Source: a bacterium (GTDB lineage Bacteria; SAR324; XYD2-FULL-50-16). Taken from it: a DNA stretch of 64,000 nt. The position numbers and the translations under genes were made by a program. This document shows, one piece after another, positions 17,094 through 25,910 of the stretch. Location of the stretch: the NCBI GenBank assembly GCA_018829445.1, contig JAHJTV010000006.1:1-64000 (forward strand). Direction: 5' to 3'. Under the pieces are notes generated by a model that ran no database searches, had not been told where the DNA came from, and worked only from the letters and a program-made list of their open reading frames with translations. Every line of letters starts with the position of its first letter. Within the stretch, counting starts at the first letter, position 1.

Positions 17094-17600
17094 TTAGCAA
17101 TATGGATTTAAGGTTTGACTGAGTTTAGCCGCCTTAACCTGTTTATATACTTTTTCATTGACAACCATAACCGGCGCTACACCGCACGCTCCCAGGCAGC
17201 GAACGATATCCAAACTGAAAATGCGATCATTTGTGCATTCTCCCGGACAAAGTCCCATTTTATTTTTGATCTCTTCGACTATCCTTTGTCCGCCCCGTAC
17301 ATGACAAGCCGTTCCCAGACATACTCGAATTTGGTGTTTTCCCCGGGGAACCATCGTAAAAAATGAATAGAAGGTGACAACTCCATAGACTTGGCTTAAT
17401 GGAATGTTGAGACCTACAGCAACCCGACGTTGAACCGATTCCGGCAAATATCCGGATATTTCTTGAACTTCTTCCAATACCGGTATTAAGGAACCCGGTT
17501 TATTTCCCATTCTTTTTAAAACCTCATCTATTTTATTCCAAATAGTATCTGAAAACTCATCATCTTTATGGGATGCCTCAGGACAATGTTTGTCACTCAT
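17094..17600 (-). CDS. hydC: HydC/NuoE-like 2Fe-2S subunit
   Basis: This thioredoxin-fold [2Fe-2S] subunit is about 168 residues from the ATG at 17600, which follows GAGAGGAG. Cluster ligands are in CLGTACHVRGG and CLGACGVAP. The N-terminal helical NuoE domain contains LIPVLEEVQEISGYLPE. It is the first gene of hydC-hydB-hydA and lies 29 bases before hydB. It should dock on the NuoF-like part of HydB. No convincing sigma-54 site lies upstream, unlike many other operons in the window. Confidence 0.92.
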   Translation of the reverse strand: MSDKHCPEASHKDDEFSDTIWNKIDEVLKRMGNKPGSLIPVLEEVQEISGYLPESVQRRVAVGLNIPLSQVYGVVTFYSFFTMVPRGKHQIRVCLGTACHVRGGQRIVEEIKNKMGLCPGECTNDRIFSLDIVRCLGACGVAPVMVVNEKVYKQVKAAKLSQTLNPYC

Positions 17601-18260
17601 ATCATTCTCCTCTCTCAGTTTTTTAAATGGGCACATTCTATATGGCTATTTGCCTTTTATCCTGACTCAATAAATATGCCAAACACCTTTAAAAATGGAA
17701 GGCCTGTCTATAGCCATATTGTTAGTGGTTTGATTTGAAAATGGCACAACATCTGTCTGGTTTGAAAACCTGATTTTAATTTTGTTGTGTCAGTTTCTTT
17801 TACAAATTAAATTGAGTTAGACACATTGGGACGTTCTGCTTCCTTGTTATTAAATTTGCTCAGATATCATCAGTGTTTAATTTTTCTAGGTAGATTGGTG
17901 AACTGGAGCCCAATGAATCAGGAAAGGCACATTTGGCGGGGACTTTTATAGGGGAAGAACAAATATTCTTAAATGCGATTGAATTGAAAGACCCGATAAA
18001 ATGCTGTTATACGACAATTGGATGCTATCTGCATTACATAATTACTAATCGAATGTATTAAGACTCTTTAGTTTTTATAATTACTTGTGTTCCATGGAAA
18101 TGGCAGCAGGTTCATTGGTTTTGATTTCTCAAATGGTTGCGCTGGTATGGTTTCAAAAATTCAGAAAGAACCTATAAATGGTATTCGAAGGGATTTATAT
18201 TCAGAAGATCTCACCGCTTATTTACTAAACAGGAACATATTTTTTACGTTGGATATCCAA
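17601..18260. other. Intergenic region upstream of hydC, with possible gene debris
   Basis: No complete gene is supported. A stop-free stretch near 17898-18060 (plus) reads as protein-like sequence including ESGKAHLAGTFIGEEQIF but has no start codon. Short frames at 18087-18337 could belong to the same decayed gene, broken by a frameshift. I could not assign a family. A distant nine-base inverted repeat (TATGGCTAT/ATAGCCATA) occurs at 17641 and 17710. The promoter of the hydrogenase operon must lie here but was not recognised. Confidence 0.35.
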
Positions 18261-18593
18261 TCACATTGTTTTTGATTGATTCTTCAGGAAACAATAAATT
18301 GCCTGTTTTGGATTATCAGGGTGAAAACCTGAGATAACTTTTATTCCCCTTTTCATGCAAAGTTCGTTTATAATGGGGTTGATACCGCAATATAATAGCA
18401 TGTGTACACACCTTTCCGAAAGCCATAACACACGATCACATATGGAAGGAGGGGGTGCATCTAGTATGCAAACGTTAACAATTTGATTATTTGCACGATC
18501 GATTTCATACCGAACAAACATATTACAATGCTCCACATCGTATGATACCTTTCTCTTTTCTATCGGGACTGCAATGTTAAGACTCTTTTCCAT
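18261..18593 (-). CDS. NifX/NifB-type (dinitrogenase FeMo-cofactor domain) protein
   Basis: This 110-residue protein matches the small RNase H-like domain shared by NifX, NafY and the NifB C-terminus. It opens with IAVPIEKRKVSYDVEHCNMF and has the typical central segment LLYCGINPIINELCMKRGIKVI. Cysteines are present but not in a ferredoxin pattern. No nitrogenase genes lie nearby, and such orphan proteins are common in anaerobes as putative metal-cluster carriers. It lies upstream of hydCBA on the same strand. A role in iron-sulfur cofactor handling is only suggested by context. Confidence 0.72.
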   Translation of the reverse strand: MEKSLNIAVPIEKRKVSYDVEHCNMFVRYEIDRANNQIVNVCILDAPPPSICDRVLWLSERCVHMLLYCGINPIINELCMKRGIKVISGFHPDNPKQAIYCFLKNQSKTM

Positions 18594-18698
18594 TTTTCTG
18601 CTTTTAATTAACAGAATTCTTCTCCTCTGAAGGTTTTTCCTGGGGAAATCTTAGGAGGAGAAGAACGATTATGACAGACGGTTTACATCAAAAGCGAA

Positions 18699-19376
18699 TT
18701 AGTGTATTTCCTTCCTTTTCCCTAAAAAATCTATGAGATAAAGTAGTTTTACTTTTCTCATCAGCTGTTCTTTCAAAGGTCCGATGCGTTTCGAATCGAT
18801 CTGACAAACCCTGATATAGACATTCCTGAATCCTGCAGGAGCCTGTTCATAAGATATTAGGATACTGGCTATCCTTCCATCATAAGTCCTGATAAGATCA
18901 GTAATTTCTTTGATGGATCCGGGTTCATCGGGAACTTCAAATCCAAAATCTACTCCTCGTCTATCCATACCAGTTAGAGAAATCAGAACTTTAAGGATAT
19001 CAGTGCGGGTCAAAATTCCAAAAACTTTTTTGTTTTCATCCATAACAGGCACACTGGAAATCTCATTTTTCAACAGAATTTCCGCTACTTCGTCAATAGT
19101 GAGTGTCGGAGATACAGTCACAACTTTTTTTGTCATAATATCGCGGACTTTGATTTTGTCAATCAGGTATGCCAACTCATGAATGCCAAGCGAAGTAGTT
19201 TCAGAGGCTGATGATCTTTTAATATCTCCGTCGGAAATGATGCCAACTAAATTCCCCTTTTCCAAAACAGGCAACGATCTGATATTATATTGCTTCATCA
19301 TCTCGTATGCCATTTTCATTGATTCTTCTGCATCGATGGTAATGACGTTTCTTGTCATCCAATTTTTTGCTAACAC
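18699..19376 (-). CDS. CBS-CBS-ACT domain protein (AcuB-like)
   Basis: This 225-residue cytoplasmic protein has two CBS domains (WMTRNVITIDAEESMKMA at about 6-23 and IMTKKVVTVSPTLTIDEVA at about 79-97) and a C-terminal ACT domain (VPDEPGSIKEITDLIRTYDGRIASI). CBS pairs bind adenine nucleotides and ACT domains bind small metabolites, so a nucleotide- or metabolite-responsive regulator is likely. A close paralogue lies at 46404-47081. A sigma-54-like promoter at 19603-19618 and a perfect palindromic enhancer element at 19825-19857 precede it. Confidence 0.88.
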   Translation of the reverse strand: MLAKNWMTRNVITIDAEESMKMAYEMMKQYNIRSLPVLEKGNLVGIISDGDIKRSSASETTSLGIHELAYLIDKIKVRDIMTKKVVTVSPTLTIDEVAEILLKNEISSVPVMDENKKVFGILTRTDILKVLISLTGMDRRGVDFGFEVPDEPGSIKEITDLIRTYDGRIASILISYEQAPAGFRNVYIRVCQIDSKRIGPLKEQLMRKVKLLYLIDFLGKRKEIH

Positions 19377-19602
19377 AGCTATTCTCCTAAAATTGAAGTT
19401 CTGGGGGATGAATCTTTGCCCTCATAATCTGCATTTGCATTCCACTATCAAGGTGATTACTTAATCGAACTTTTTATATTATCCATACTGCTCTGTGAAA
19501 AATAACATATCTGGATTTGATATACTCTTGGATTGAATGCCTGTGGGGAATATCCAAAAACTCGCCAATCCCTTTATTAACTTCATGGCTTCACTCTACC
19601 TC

Positions 19603-19618
19603 AGCAAAAGATGTACCT
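19603..19618 (-). promoter_or_regulatory. Putative sigma-54 promoter of the CBS-ACT gene
   Basis: The minus strand reads AGGTACATCTTTTGCT, a very good -24/-12 match with GG-N10-GC spacing. It predicts a leader of about 215 bases before the ATG at 19376. Element B lies about 210 bp upstream. Confidence 0.65.
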
Positions 19619-19824
19619 GGATCGGAGAAGAATATGTTTTCTCTCGGTTTTAACTATTATGCTGATTAGAGAAGAGAATTAGCACATTCCTTTTAGTTGG
19701 TATTTCGATTAAAACAGGCAACAAGTACAACAAGGCTGAATTTCAACCCCTTTCTCCCGAAATCCTCATTGTTGTTGTTAGAGTTTTGTACTTCTCTTGA
19801 AGAAGGCCGAATACTTTTAAAAAT

Positions 19825-19857
19825 CAACTTTTTTTACAGACTGTAAAAAAAGTTGAC
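19825..19857. promoter_or_regulatory. Putative enhancer element B, perfect 16-base inverted repeat
   Basis: Two arms, TCAACTTTTTTTACAG and its exact complement, flank a single A. On the minus strand it reads TGTCAACTTTTTTTACAG, matching the element family. The core TTTACAG-A-CTGTAAA is shared with element E. It lies midway between two divergent sigma-54-like promoters and is symmetric, as expected for a dimeric activator serving both directions. Confidence 0.65.
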
Positions 19858-20053
19858 AGGCTAATCATTGATAACTGGTTATGACGCAAGAAATCTATTT
19901 CTACAAATGGGTTCGTATTTTGATCTTATAAAGCAGCAAAAGAGAGAAATATTTCAGCTGTATTTTGGTTGGATTAATTCTCAATCTTTATCTGCCCCTT
20001 TTTTGATCATCCGACCCCGTTAGATTGGTGCAGCCTGATCTCCTGCAACTGGT

Positions 20054-20069
20054 TGGTATGTAATATGCA
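20054..20069 (+). promoter_or_regulatory. Putative sigma-54 promoter of the NuoEF-like operon
   Basis: The sequence TGGTATGTAATATGCA has GG-N10-GC spacing. It is slightly weaker at the -12 box than the other sites and would give a long leader of about 455 bases. Element B lies about 200 bp upstream. Confidence 0.45.
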
Positions 20070-20537
20070 GCGGGTGAATTATAAAAATGTAAAAACAGGC
20101 GGTAACAAAGAATAATTTTAAGGGGTGTAAACCAGAGCCACAATCCGTTTCGCTCAACCTAAACCCACTGCATTGGTTGCCTGGTTAAGCAATCGGGGAT
20201 TATTAAAACCGAACATCCCGCGATTTCAAGTTAAAATGCCCCACAGCAAAAGCAATAACCTTGGAATCTCAATAAGCTGTATTTTTCAGCCCGGCTATGT
20301 CCATCTCCTATCCACCAACATAGCTACCTGGTCCAGTGAACACTTTGATGTTCAAACTTAACAAAAACGGGAAATGAAATCACCAGTTGATAACCAATTA
20401 AAATCAGTCTATACTTTACCAACCTGTTTTTTCGAAAACTGTGAGTCTTGAAACAATATGTGCAATCAGTTTACTTAAACTTTAAGAGCTTTTTTAATCA
20501 TTCTGAAAAAAAGGATCAAACTTGGCTATAGAATTTT

Positions 20538-21386
20538 ATGGAATCAGAAACAGTCCGTAACATTATCTCAAAACACAGCAGTCAACCGGGCGGATTGCTG
20601 GCCATGTTGAGTGAGATTCACACAAGCTATGGCTATCTGTCGGAAAAGGCATTAAGGCAGATAGCCGACGTAACCGGATGTTCATTGGTTGATATTTACG
20701 GAGTTGTTACCTTTTACAGATCGTTCAGCCTGAAACCGCGTGGAAAACATATTTGTTCTGTCTGCACAGGTACGGCCTGCCATGTACGAAACGCCCCGGG
20801 AATAACAGAGGAGTTCGAGCGACAGCTCAAAATCAAAGCGGGACAAACAACCCGTGATAAAACATTTACTCTGGAGACCGTCAACTGTCTTGGCACTTGT
20901 GCCCTTGGCCCGATTGTGGTTGTAGATGGTCAATACCATGCCGATGTCAGTATCCCCGAGGTGAAAAAGATTATCAATCGCACGCGAAGGAACAGCAGCA
21001 GTTCCAGGATTAAGCCTGACAACCGGATATTTCCGGTTACCGTTAGTTGTTCCCATTGCAATCACAGTCTGATGGATAAAACACTACTGGTGGACGACTA
21101 TCCATCCATAAAAGTAACGGCTTCTTTTGGACGCAAACATGGCTGGTTAAGACTTTCAAGTTTGTACGGCAGTTATCATGTCGAATCAGAATTCGAAGTC
21201 CCCGAGCGTGAAGTTGTTCATTTTTTCTGCCCTCATTGCCATACGGAAATGGCTGGTGCCGTTCCTTGCCCGGATTGCGAGGCGCCTATGGTGACCTTGC
21301 TGGTGAGAGATGGAGGAGTTGTCCAGATCTGTTCGCGGCGGGGATGCAAGTACCATATGCTTGATATTAATGGAGCGATACTCTAA
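20538..21386 (+). CDS. NuoE/HydC-like 2Fe-2S protein with extra C-terminal zinc-ribbon-like domain
   Basis: The first ~155 residues of this 282-residue protein are a NuoE-type [2Fe-2S] subunit (LAMLSEIHTSYGYLSEKAL; ligands in CTGTACHVRNAPG and CLGTCALGP). The remaining ~125 residues are an added domain with several CxxC pairs (VSCSHCNH, FFCPHCHTEM, PCPDCEAPM) typical of zinc or iron-sulfur ribbons. This tail is absent from normal HydC/NuoE and from the hydC of this window. It is the first gene of a four-gene plus-strand operon. No strong ribosome site precedes the ATG. Confidence 0.85.
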   Translation: MESETVRNIISKHSSQPGGLLAMLSEIHTSYGYLSEKALRQIADVTGCSLVDIYGVVTFYRSFSLKPRGKHICSVCTGTACHVRNAPGITEEFERQLKIKAGQTTRDKTFTLETVNCLGTCALGPIVVVDGQYHADVSIPEVKKIINRTRRNSSSSRIKPDNRIFPVTVSCSHCNHSLMDKTLLVDDYPSIKVTASFGRKHGWLRLSSLYGSYHVESEFEVPEREVVHFFCPHCHTEMAGAVPCPDCEAPMVTLLVRDGGVVQICSRRGCKYHMLDINGAIL

Positions 21387-21447
21387 AAACAGGGATTTAT
21401 TGAAGTGATCCGGGAGGTTCAAAATCTGAAATTGAGAGGATATCTTG

Positions 21448-23298
21448 ATGAAGAAAATAGAATCAATTACCGACTTTTACCTGCTCCGGGATCATATTAT
21501 CTCAGACCGTCCTGAAGGACTCTCAACTTTGATTATTCCAGCAGGAACATGCGGTCAGGCCAGCGGAGCCAACGATCTGATCCGGGTGGCAAAAAAGGTA
21601 ATACTGGAAAAAAAACTGATAGACCACATTCGTTTGCGAATTACAGGATGCCACGGTTTTTGTCAGATGGAACCCTCCATTCTGATCGAGCCACGGAATA
21701 CCTTTTATCCCAAGGTCGATCTTGGTCAGGTTCCATTGATTATTGAGGCAGCGATCAATAACGAAATCATCCCCCAACTGCTCTGGACAGATTCGGAGAC
21801 AGGAGAAAAAATTGAGCGGCAACAGGATATCCCGTTCTTCCGCCACCAATCCCGCACCTTGCTGGCAAGCAATGAAAAGGTTGATCCCATCCGCATCCAT
21901 AACTACATCGAAAATGGAGGCTATCAGACTCTGGCCGGCCTGCTGGAAAAGGGGAAGCCGGATGCCGTAATTAAGGAGATTAAGTCATCAGGCTTGCGGG
22001 GAAGAGGCGGAGCCGGATTTCCAGCCGGTCTTAAATGGGAATTGATGGCGAAAAAACCCAAAGGAAACGGTAAATTCCTGATTTGTAATGCGGATGAAGG
22101 AGATCCGGGAGCCTATATGGACCGGAGTTTATTGGAAGGGAATCCGCACAGCATTGTTGAGGGAATGCTCATCGGTGCATTTGCGACAGGGGCTGATAAG
22201 GGAATAATCTATGTTCGCAGTGAATATCCGCTGGCGATCAAGCACCTGATGATCGCCTTGCGACAGGCCAGAGATTTGGGCATTCTGGGCCAACGGGTTC
22301 TGGGAACCGGGTTTTCTTTCGACATCAGCCTGGTTAAGGGAGCCGGCGCTTTTGTCTGCGGTGAAGAAACCGCATTGATTAAATCGGTCGAAGGAAAACC
22401 GGGAGAACCGGAGCAACGCCCTCCGTTTCCCATCGACAAGGGTATAAATGGAAATCCTACCCTGATCAACAATGTGGAAACCTGGGCCAATGTCCCGGTT
22501 ATTTTGGCTAAGGGGGCCAAGGCCTTTACCCGAATCGGCACACCCAACAACACCGGCACCAAAATCTTCAGTCTGGTGGGAAAAATCAAGTATACAGGCC
22601 TGGTTGAAATCCCCATGGGAATGACTCTGCGTCAAATCCTGTTCGACATTGGCGGGGGACAGATTGACAATCGTGAGATCAAGGCTGTACAGACCGGTGG
22701 CCCTTCCGGCGGTTGTATTCCCGAAAAGCTGTTTGATCTTCCCATGGACTACGACAGTCTGGCAGAAGTCGGTTCGATCATGGGATCAGGAGGCATGATC
22801 GTCATGGATGACCACAGCTGCATGGTGGACGTCGCCAAATACTTCATGAACTTCCTTAAGGATGAATCATGTGGCAAGTGCTTTAGCTGTCGCAAAGGAA
22901 CTCAGCGGATGTATGAGCTTCTTGACGATATTTCCAGGGGGGAGGGAACCGTGGAAAAGCTGAAATTGCTGGAGGAGCTGGCCCTGGTTGTTAAGGACAC
23001 AACTCTGTGTGGCTTGGGGCAGACAGCAGCCAATCCCGTTCTGTCAACCCTGCGGTATTTTCGAGATGAATACCTGGAGCATATCGAAGCCCGAAAGTGC
23101 AGAGGAAAGGTTTGCAAGGATTTGATTACTTACCGGATTACCGAAAATTGTACAGGGTGCCTGTTATGCATTAAGGCATGCCCTGAAAAAGCAATCTCAG
23201 GTAAGAAGAAAGAGTTGCATCAGCTGGATGAATCAAAATGCATCAAATGTGGAGCCTGTCTAAGTGTCTGTAAGGACAATGCCGTCATAATTATATGA
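21448..23298 (+). CDS. NuoF/HydB-like FMN- and NAD(H)-binding subunit with C-terminal ferredoxin domain
   Basis: About 616 residues from the ATG at 21448, after a GAGAGGA site. Domains in order: thioredoxin-like 2Fe-2S region (PAGTCGQASG, TGCHGFCQ), NuoF FMN/NAD core (GLRGRGGAGFPAGLKW, CNADEGDPGAY), SLBB, the [4Fe-4S] site ESCGKCFSCRKGT, and two ferredoxin [4Fe-4S] motifs (CTGCLLCIKACPEKAI and CIKCGACLSVCKDNAV). This is the standard HydB layout, unlike the GltD-fused HydB at 13963-17064. It should be the NAD(P)H-oxidising and possibly bifurcating subunit. The next gene overlaps or nearly abuts its stop. Confidence 0.9.
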   Translation: MKKIESITDFYLLRDHIISDRPEGLSTLIIPAGTCGQASGANDLIRVAKKVILEKKLIDHIRLRITGCHGFCQMEPSILIEPRNTFYPKVDLGQVPLIIEAAINNEIIPQLLWTDSETGEKIERQQDIPFFRHQSRTLLASNEKVDPIRIHNYIENGGYQTLAGLLEKGKPDAVIKEIKSSGLRGRGGAGFPAGLKWELMAKKPKGNGKFLICNADEGDPGAYMDRSLLEGNPHSIVEGMLIGAFATGADKGIIYVRSEYPLAIKHLMIALRQARDLGILGQRVLGTGFSFDISLVKGAGAFVCGEETALIKSVEGKPGEPEQRPPFPIDKGINGNPTLINNVETWANVPVILAKGAKAFTRIGTPNNTGTKIFSLVGKIKYTGLVEIPMGMTLRQILFDIGGGQIDNREIKAVQTGGPSGGCIPEKLFDLPMDYDSLAEVGSIMGSGGMIVMDDHSCMVDVAKYFMNFLKDESCGKCFSCRKGTQRMYELLDDISRGEGTVEKLKLLEELALVVKDTTLCGLGQTAANPVLSTLRYFRDEYLEHIEARKCRGKVCKDLITYRITENCTGCLLCIKACPEKAISGKKKELHQLDESKCIKCGACLSVCKDNAVIII

Positions 23299-23324
23299 AA
23301 ACCACCTATTCCTTGGAGCAAACC

Positions 23325-24002
23325 ATGATCAGATTCAGCCTGAATGGATTGGAGGTGAAGGCCGCAACAGGGTCTACCATCCTGGAGGTCTCAAAAAATA
23401 TGGGATTTCCAATTCCAACCTTGTGCAACCTGGAAGGCCTTTCTTCCATGGGTGCCTGCCGGTTGTGTGTTGTGGAAATCGAAAATTATAATCAAACGCG
23501 ACTGGTTACAGCTTGTACTTATCCTGTAACCGAGGGACTGACCGTACGCACCGCATCAACCAGGGTGATACGAGCACGGCGTATGATAATAGAGCTACTG
23601 CTGGCGTCTGCTCCTCAATCGAAGAGAATCCAGGATCTGGCGGCTGCTTATAACGTTCGTCAACAGCGATTTCGGCAGGAGTACGAGAATTGTATCCTTT
23701 GTGGTCTTTGTGTGCGTATGTGCAAGGAGCAGATGGCAGCCGGCGCCATAGGGTTTCAAGGTCGGGGCCAGACGCGCAGCATTGGTGTTCCCTTTAACCG
23801 GAAATCAGAACAGTGTCGACTCTGTGGCGGTTGTCTATATGTCTGTCCGATCTGTGAATTGCGCTGCACTTACACCGAACCTGAAAAAGCGGTTTGTGGC
23901 GGTTGTGCCAATATCAGTCCGCCTTGCCTGGAAAATCTAGGATTTGACGATATGATGTGTTATATGGAGCCTTGCGTCGCCTGTGAGATTAAAAAGGAGT
24001 AA
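23325..24002 (+). CDS. NuoG/HydA N-terminal-like iron-sulfur protein without catalytic domain
   Basis: About 225 residues from the ATG at 23325, which has a GGAG site; an ATG at 23295 overlapping the previous stop is also possible. It carries the 2Fe-2S domain (CNLEGLSSMGACRLCVVEIE) and two Cys-rich [4Fe-4S] motifs (CILCGLCVRMC and CRLCGGCLYVCPICELRC), with more cysteines near the C-terminus (CGGCANISPPC). This corresponds to the N-terminal third of NuoG or HydA, but the His-ligated cluster motif and the H-cluster domain are missing. It should be an electron-transfer subunit bridging the NuoF-like protein to another partner. Confidence 0.86.
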   Translation: MIRFSLNGLEVKAATGSTILEVSKNMGFPIPTLCNLEGLSSMGACRLCVVEIENYNQTRLVTACTYPVTEGLTVRTASTRVIRARRMIIELLLASAPQSKRIQDLAAAYNVRQQRFRQEYENCILCGLCVRMCKEQMAAGAIGFQGRGQTRSIGVPFNRKSEQCRLCGGCLYVCPICELRCTYTEPEKAVCGGCANISPPCLENLGFDDMMCYMEPCVACEIKKE

Positions 24003-24031
24003 TCCTGAACCCAAATTGAAAGGAGAAGCAT

Positions 24032-25621
24032 ATGTACCAGACATTCTCATCGGTTAACCGGTCTGCGGCAACCCTGACCAAAAACAGAACCGATAGCTCG
24101 ATTACACCTATTTCCGGGATGTGCGTGACCTGTGTGGATGGCTGCATCGGCATGTGTGAAATCGGAAAATCCGCTTACCGGGGCCATGAAGTGATCTATC
24201 CGCAGCCCTTCGGTGTGATTACCACTGCGTCCGAGAAGAACTATCCGGTGGATTATTCCCATTTTAATATCATGGGGACGGTGGTTGGAGCCCAGGGGAT
24301 AGAAGCCGACAGCGATAAAGCCATTTTTCCCAATGTCAACCTGGAGGTCAGGATCGGGCATGATCTCGGGCTCAAGTTCCGTTATCCCTGGATTATTCCG
24401 GGTATCGGTTCAACCGACATTGCCAAGAACAACTGGGATGGTCTGGCGATCGGCTCCGCTCTTGCGGGAACCGGTTTAACCATCGGAGAGAATGTGGTGG
24501 GAATGGATCCCCGGGCTGTGATCAAAAAGGGACGGGTAGTTGATACCGACGATTTGAAACGGCGGGTAAAAATCTACCAGGAGCACCAGATCGACAGTTG
24601 GGGCGCCATCATTGTTCAGGCTAACGTCGAAGACACCAGGCTTGGAGTTCAGGAATATGCCATCAACGAACTGGGTGTGCAAACAGTGGAGCTGAAATGG
24701 GGGCAGGGAGCAAAAAATATCGGCGGGGAGGTTAAGATAAAAAGCCTGGAAAAGGCCCAATTGCTCCACAAACGAGGATACGTAGTACTGCCTGATCCCA
24801 CTGATCCTCGTGTTATCAAGTCGTTTGAACGGGGATCGTTCAAGGAATTTGAGCGACACTCCCGTGTGGGAATGGTCACAGAAGAGGGATTTGCCGCTAG
24901 GGTTGAAGAGCTGAGAAAAGCAGGTGCCAGATATATATTTCTGAAAACGGGGGCCTATCGGCCGGCAGACCTGGCCAGGGCCATTGTCTTTTCCTCCAGG
25001 TATGGTATTGACCTGCTGACGGTAGACTGCGCCGGAGGAGGCACCGGCATGAGCCCCTGGCGCATGATGAATGAGTGGGGAGTTCCCGGTGTTGAACTGC
25101 ATTCTTTGCTTTATCGATATGCATCAAAGCTGGCAGAGAGAGGGGAGAGAATTCCCGCTCTTGCTCTGGCTGGAGGGTTTACATTGGAGGATCAGATTTT
25201 TAAAGGTCTCGCCATCGGCGCACCGTTTGTCAAGCTGATCGGTATGGCCAGAAGTCCGATTGCAGCTGCCATGGTCGGCAAGACAATCGGCATGGCCATC
25301 AAGAAGATGGAATTGCCCATATATGTTGAACGTTTCGGTTGTACGCTGGACGAGATCTTTGTGACGGCCGGGGAATTAAGGGCAAAACTGGGTGATAAAG
25401 ATTTCGATAAACTTCCACCCGGAGCCATAGGGCTTTACACCTACTATGAACGACTGGCACAGGGATTAAAACAACTGATGTGTGGCAGCAGGAAGTTTTC
25501 TCTGAATTATATCACACGCGATGACATTGCGGCATTGACCAACGAAGCAGCAGCTATCAGCGGAATACCCTATATTCTTGATGTCGATGCGGAACAGGTT
25601 GAGCAGATACTCAAGTATTGA
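24032..25621 (+). CDS. FMN-binding glutamate-synthase-like protein with N-terminal iron-sulfur motif
   Basis: This 529-residue protein matches the FMN-binding (alpha/beta-barrel) domain of glutamate synthase, with blocks such as LLTVDCAGGGTGMSPWRMM and IPALALAGGFTLEDQI. It has no glutamine amidotransferase domain. The N-terminus carries a four-cysteine motif GMCVTCVDGCIGMCEIG, a probable [4Fe-4S] site. It lies 29 bases after the NuoG-like gene and is the last of the operon. Its placement suggests an electron-accepting or -donating subunit of a NuoEF-type complex rather than true glutamate synthesis. The substrate is unknown. Confidence 0.85.
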   Translation: MYQTFSSVNRSAATLTKNRTDSSITPISGMCVTCVDGCIGMCEIGKSAYRGHEVIYPQPFGVITTASEKNYPVDYSHFNIMGTVVGAQGIEADSDKAIFPNVNLEVRIGHDLGLKFRYPWIIPGIGSTDIAKNNWDGLAIGSALAGTGLTIGENVVGMDPRAVIKKGRVVDTDDLKRRVKIYQEHQIDSWGAIIVQANVEDTRLGVQEYAINELGVQTVELKWGQGAKNIGGEVKIKSLEKAQLLHKRGYVVLPDPTDPRVIKSFERGSFKEFERHSRVGMVTEEGFAARVEELRKAGARYIFLKTGAYRPADLARAIVFSSRYGIDLLTVDCAGGGTGMSPWRMMNEWGVPGVELHSLLYRYASKLAERGERIPALALAGGFTLEDQIFKGLAIGAPFVKLIGMARSPIAAAMVGKTIGMAIKKMELPIYVERFGCTLDEIFVTAGELRAKLGDKDFDKLPPGAIGLYTYYERLAQGLKQLMCGSRKFSLNYITRDDIAALTNEAAAISGIPYILDVDAEQVEQILKY

Positions 25622-25759
25622 ATCAACCTCAGTGAAGGCACAAGGCTGTAATACTGCTCAGAATAGACCGTCTGACGTCACTCACCAAAATGAGATATCT
25701 TTATAGCTTTTTAGTGTGGGTGGAAACATGGATTTTTCCAACTGGTAACTTTTTATAGA

Positions 25760-25890
25760 ATGGTGCAGGCATACAATGGATGCCTGCAAGCAGGGCTCAA
25801 ACCGGAGGGTATCAATTGATTGGAAATTGTAACTTCACAATGAAGATGATTTCCAATCTTGATATGTTAAAGAGAAGTTTTGGATAATCA
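25760..25890. repeat. Diverged repeat R1: GDPD gene tail plus downstream hairpin
   Basis: This stretch aligns over nearly its whole length with 52412-52545, including an eight-base stem hairpin (GCAGGCAT/ATGCCTGC, 25765-25787). In the other copy the right part is the 3' end of the glycerophosphodiesterase gene. Here the minus strand still reads DYPKLLF, but a one-base deletion breaks the frame and nothing of the rest of the gene remains. I read it as the stub of a lost GDPD paralogue. Confidence 0.75.
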
Positions 25891-25910
25891 TCTGGATGAG
25901 ACAACGTGTC

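Larger units (their letters stand above)
19377..20537. other. Long divergent intergenic region with sigma-54-type sites
   Basis: About 1.16 kb separates the CBS-ACT gene (minus) from the NuoE-like gene (plus). It contains a leftward -24/-12 site (19603-19618), the best enhancer palindrome in the window (19825-19857) and a rightward -24/-12 site (20054-20069). The remaining sequence shows no supported gene. A 62-codon frame at 20173-20361 has no ribosome site and no family resemblance. Confidence 0.55.

Noticed and set aside
17601-18260. Sigma-54 promoter for hydCBA
   Set aside because: Both GG-N10-GC spacing and the enhancer element were sought upstream of hydC and not found, so the hydrogenase operon is not placed in the proposed regulon.
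18087-18337. Two overlapping short plus-strand frames (62 and 66 codons)
   Set aside because: No start signal and no recognisable motif. At most they are debris of a decayed gene together with 17898-18060, so no CDS is called.
20173-20361. 62-codon frame in the long gap before the NuoE-like gene
   Set aside because: No ribosome site, no homology signal, and it lies in the predicted leader downstream of a sigma-54-like site.
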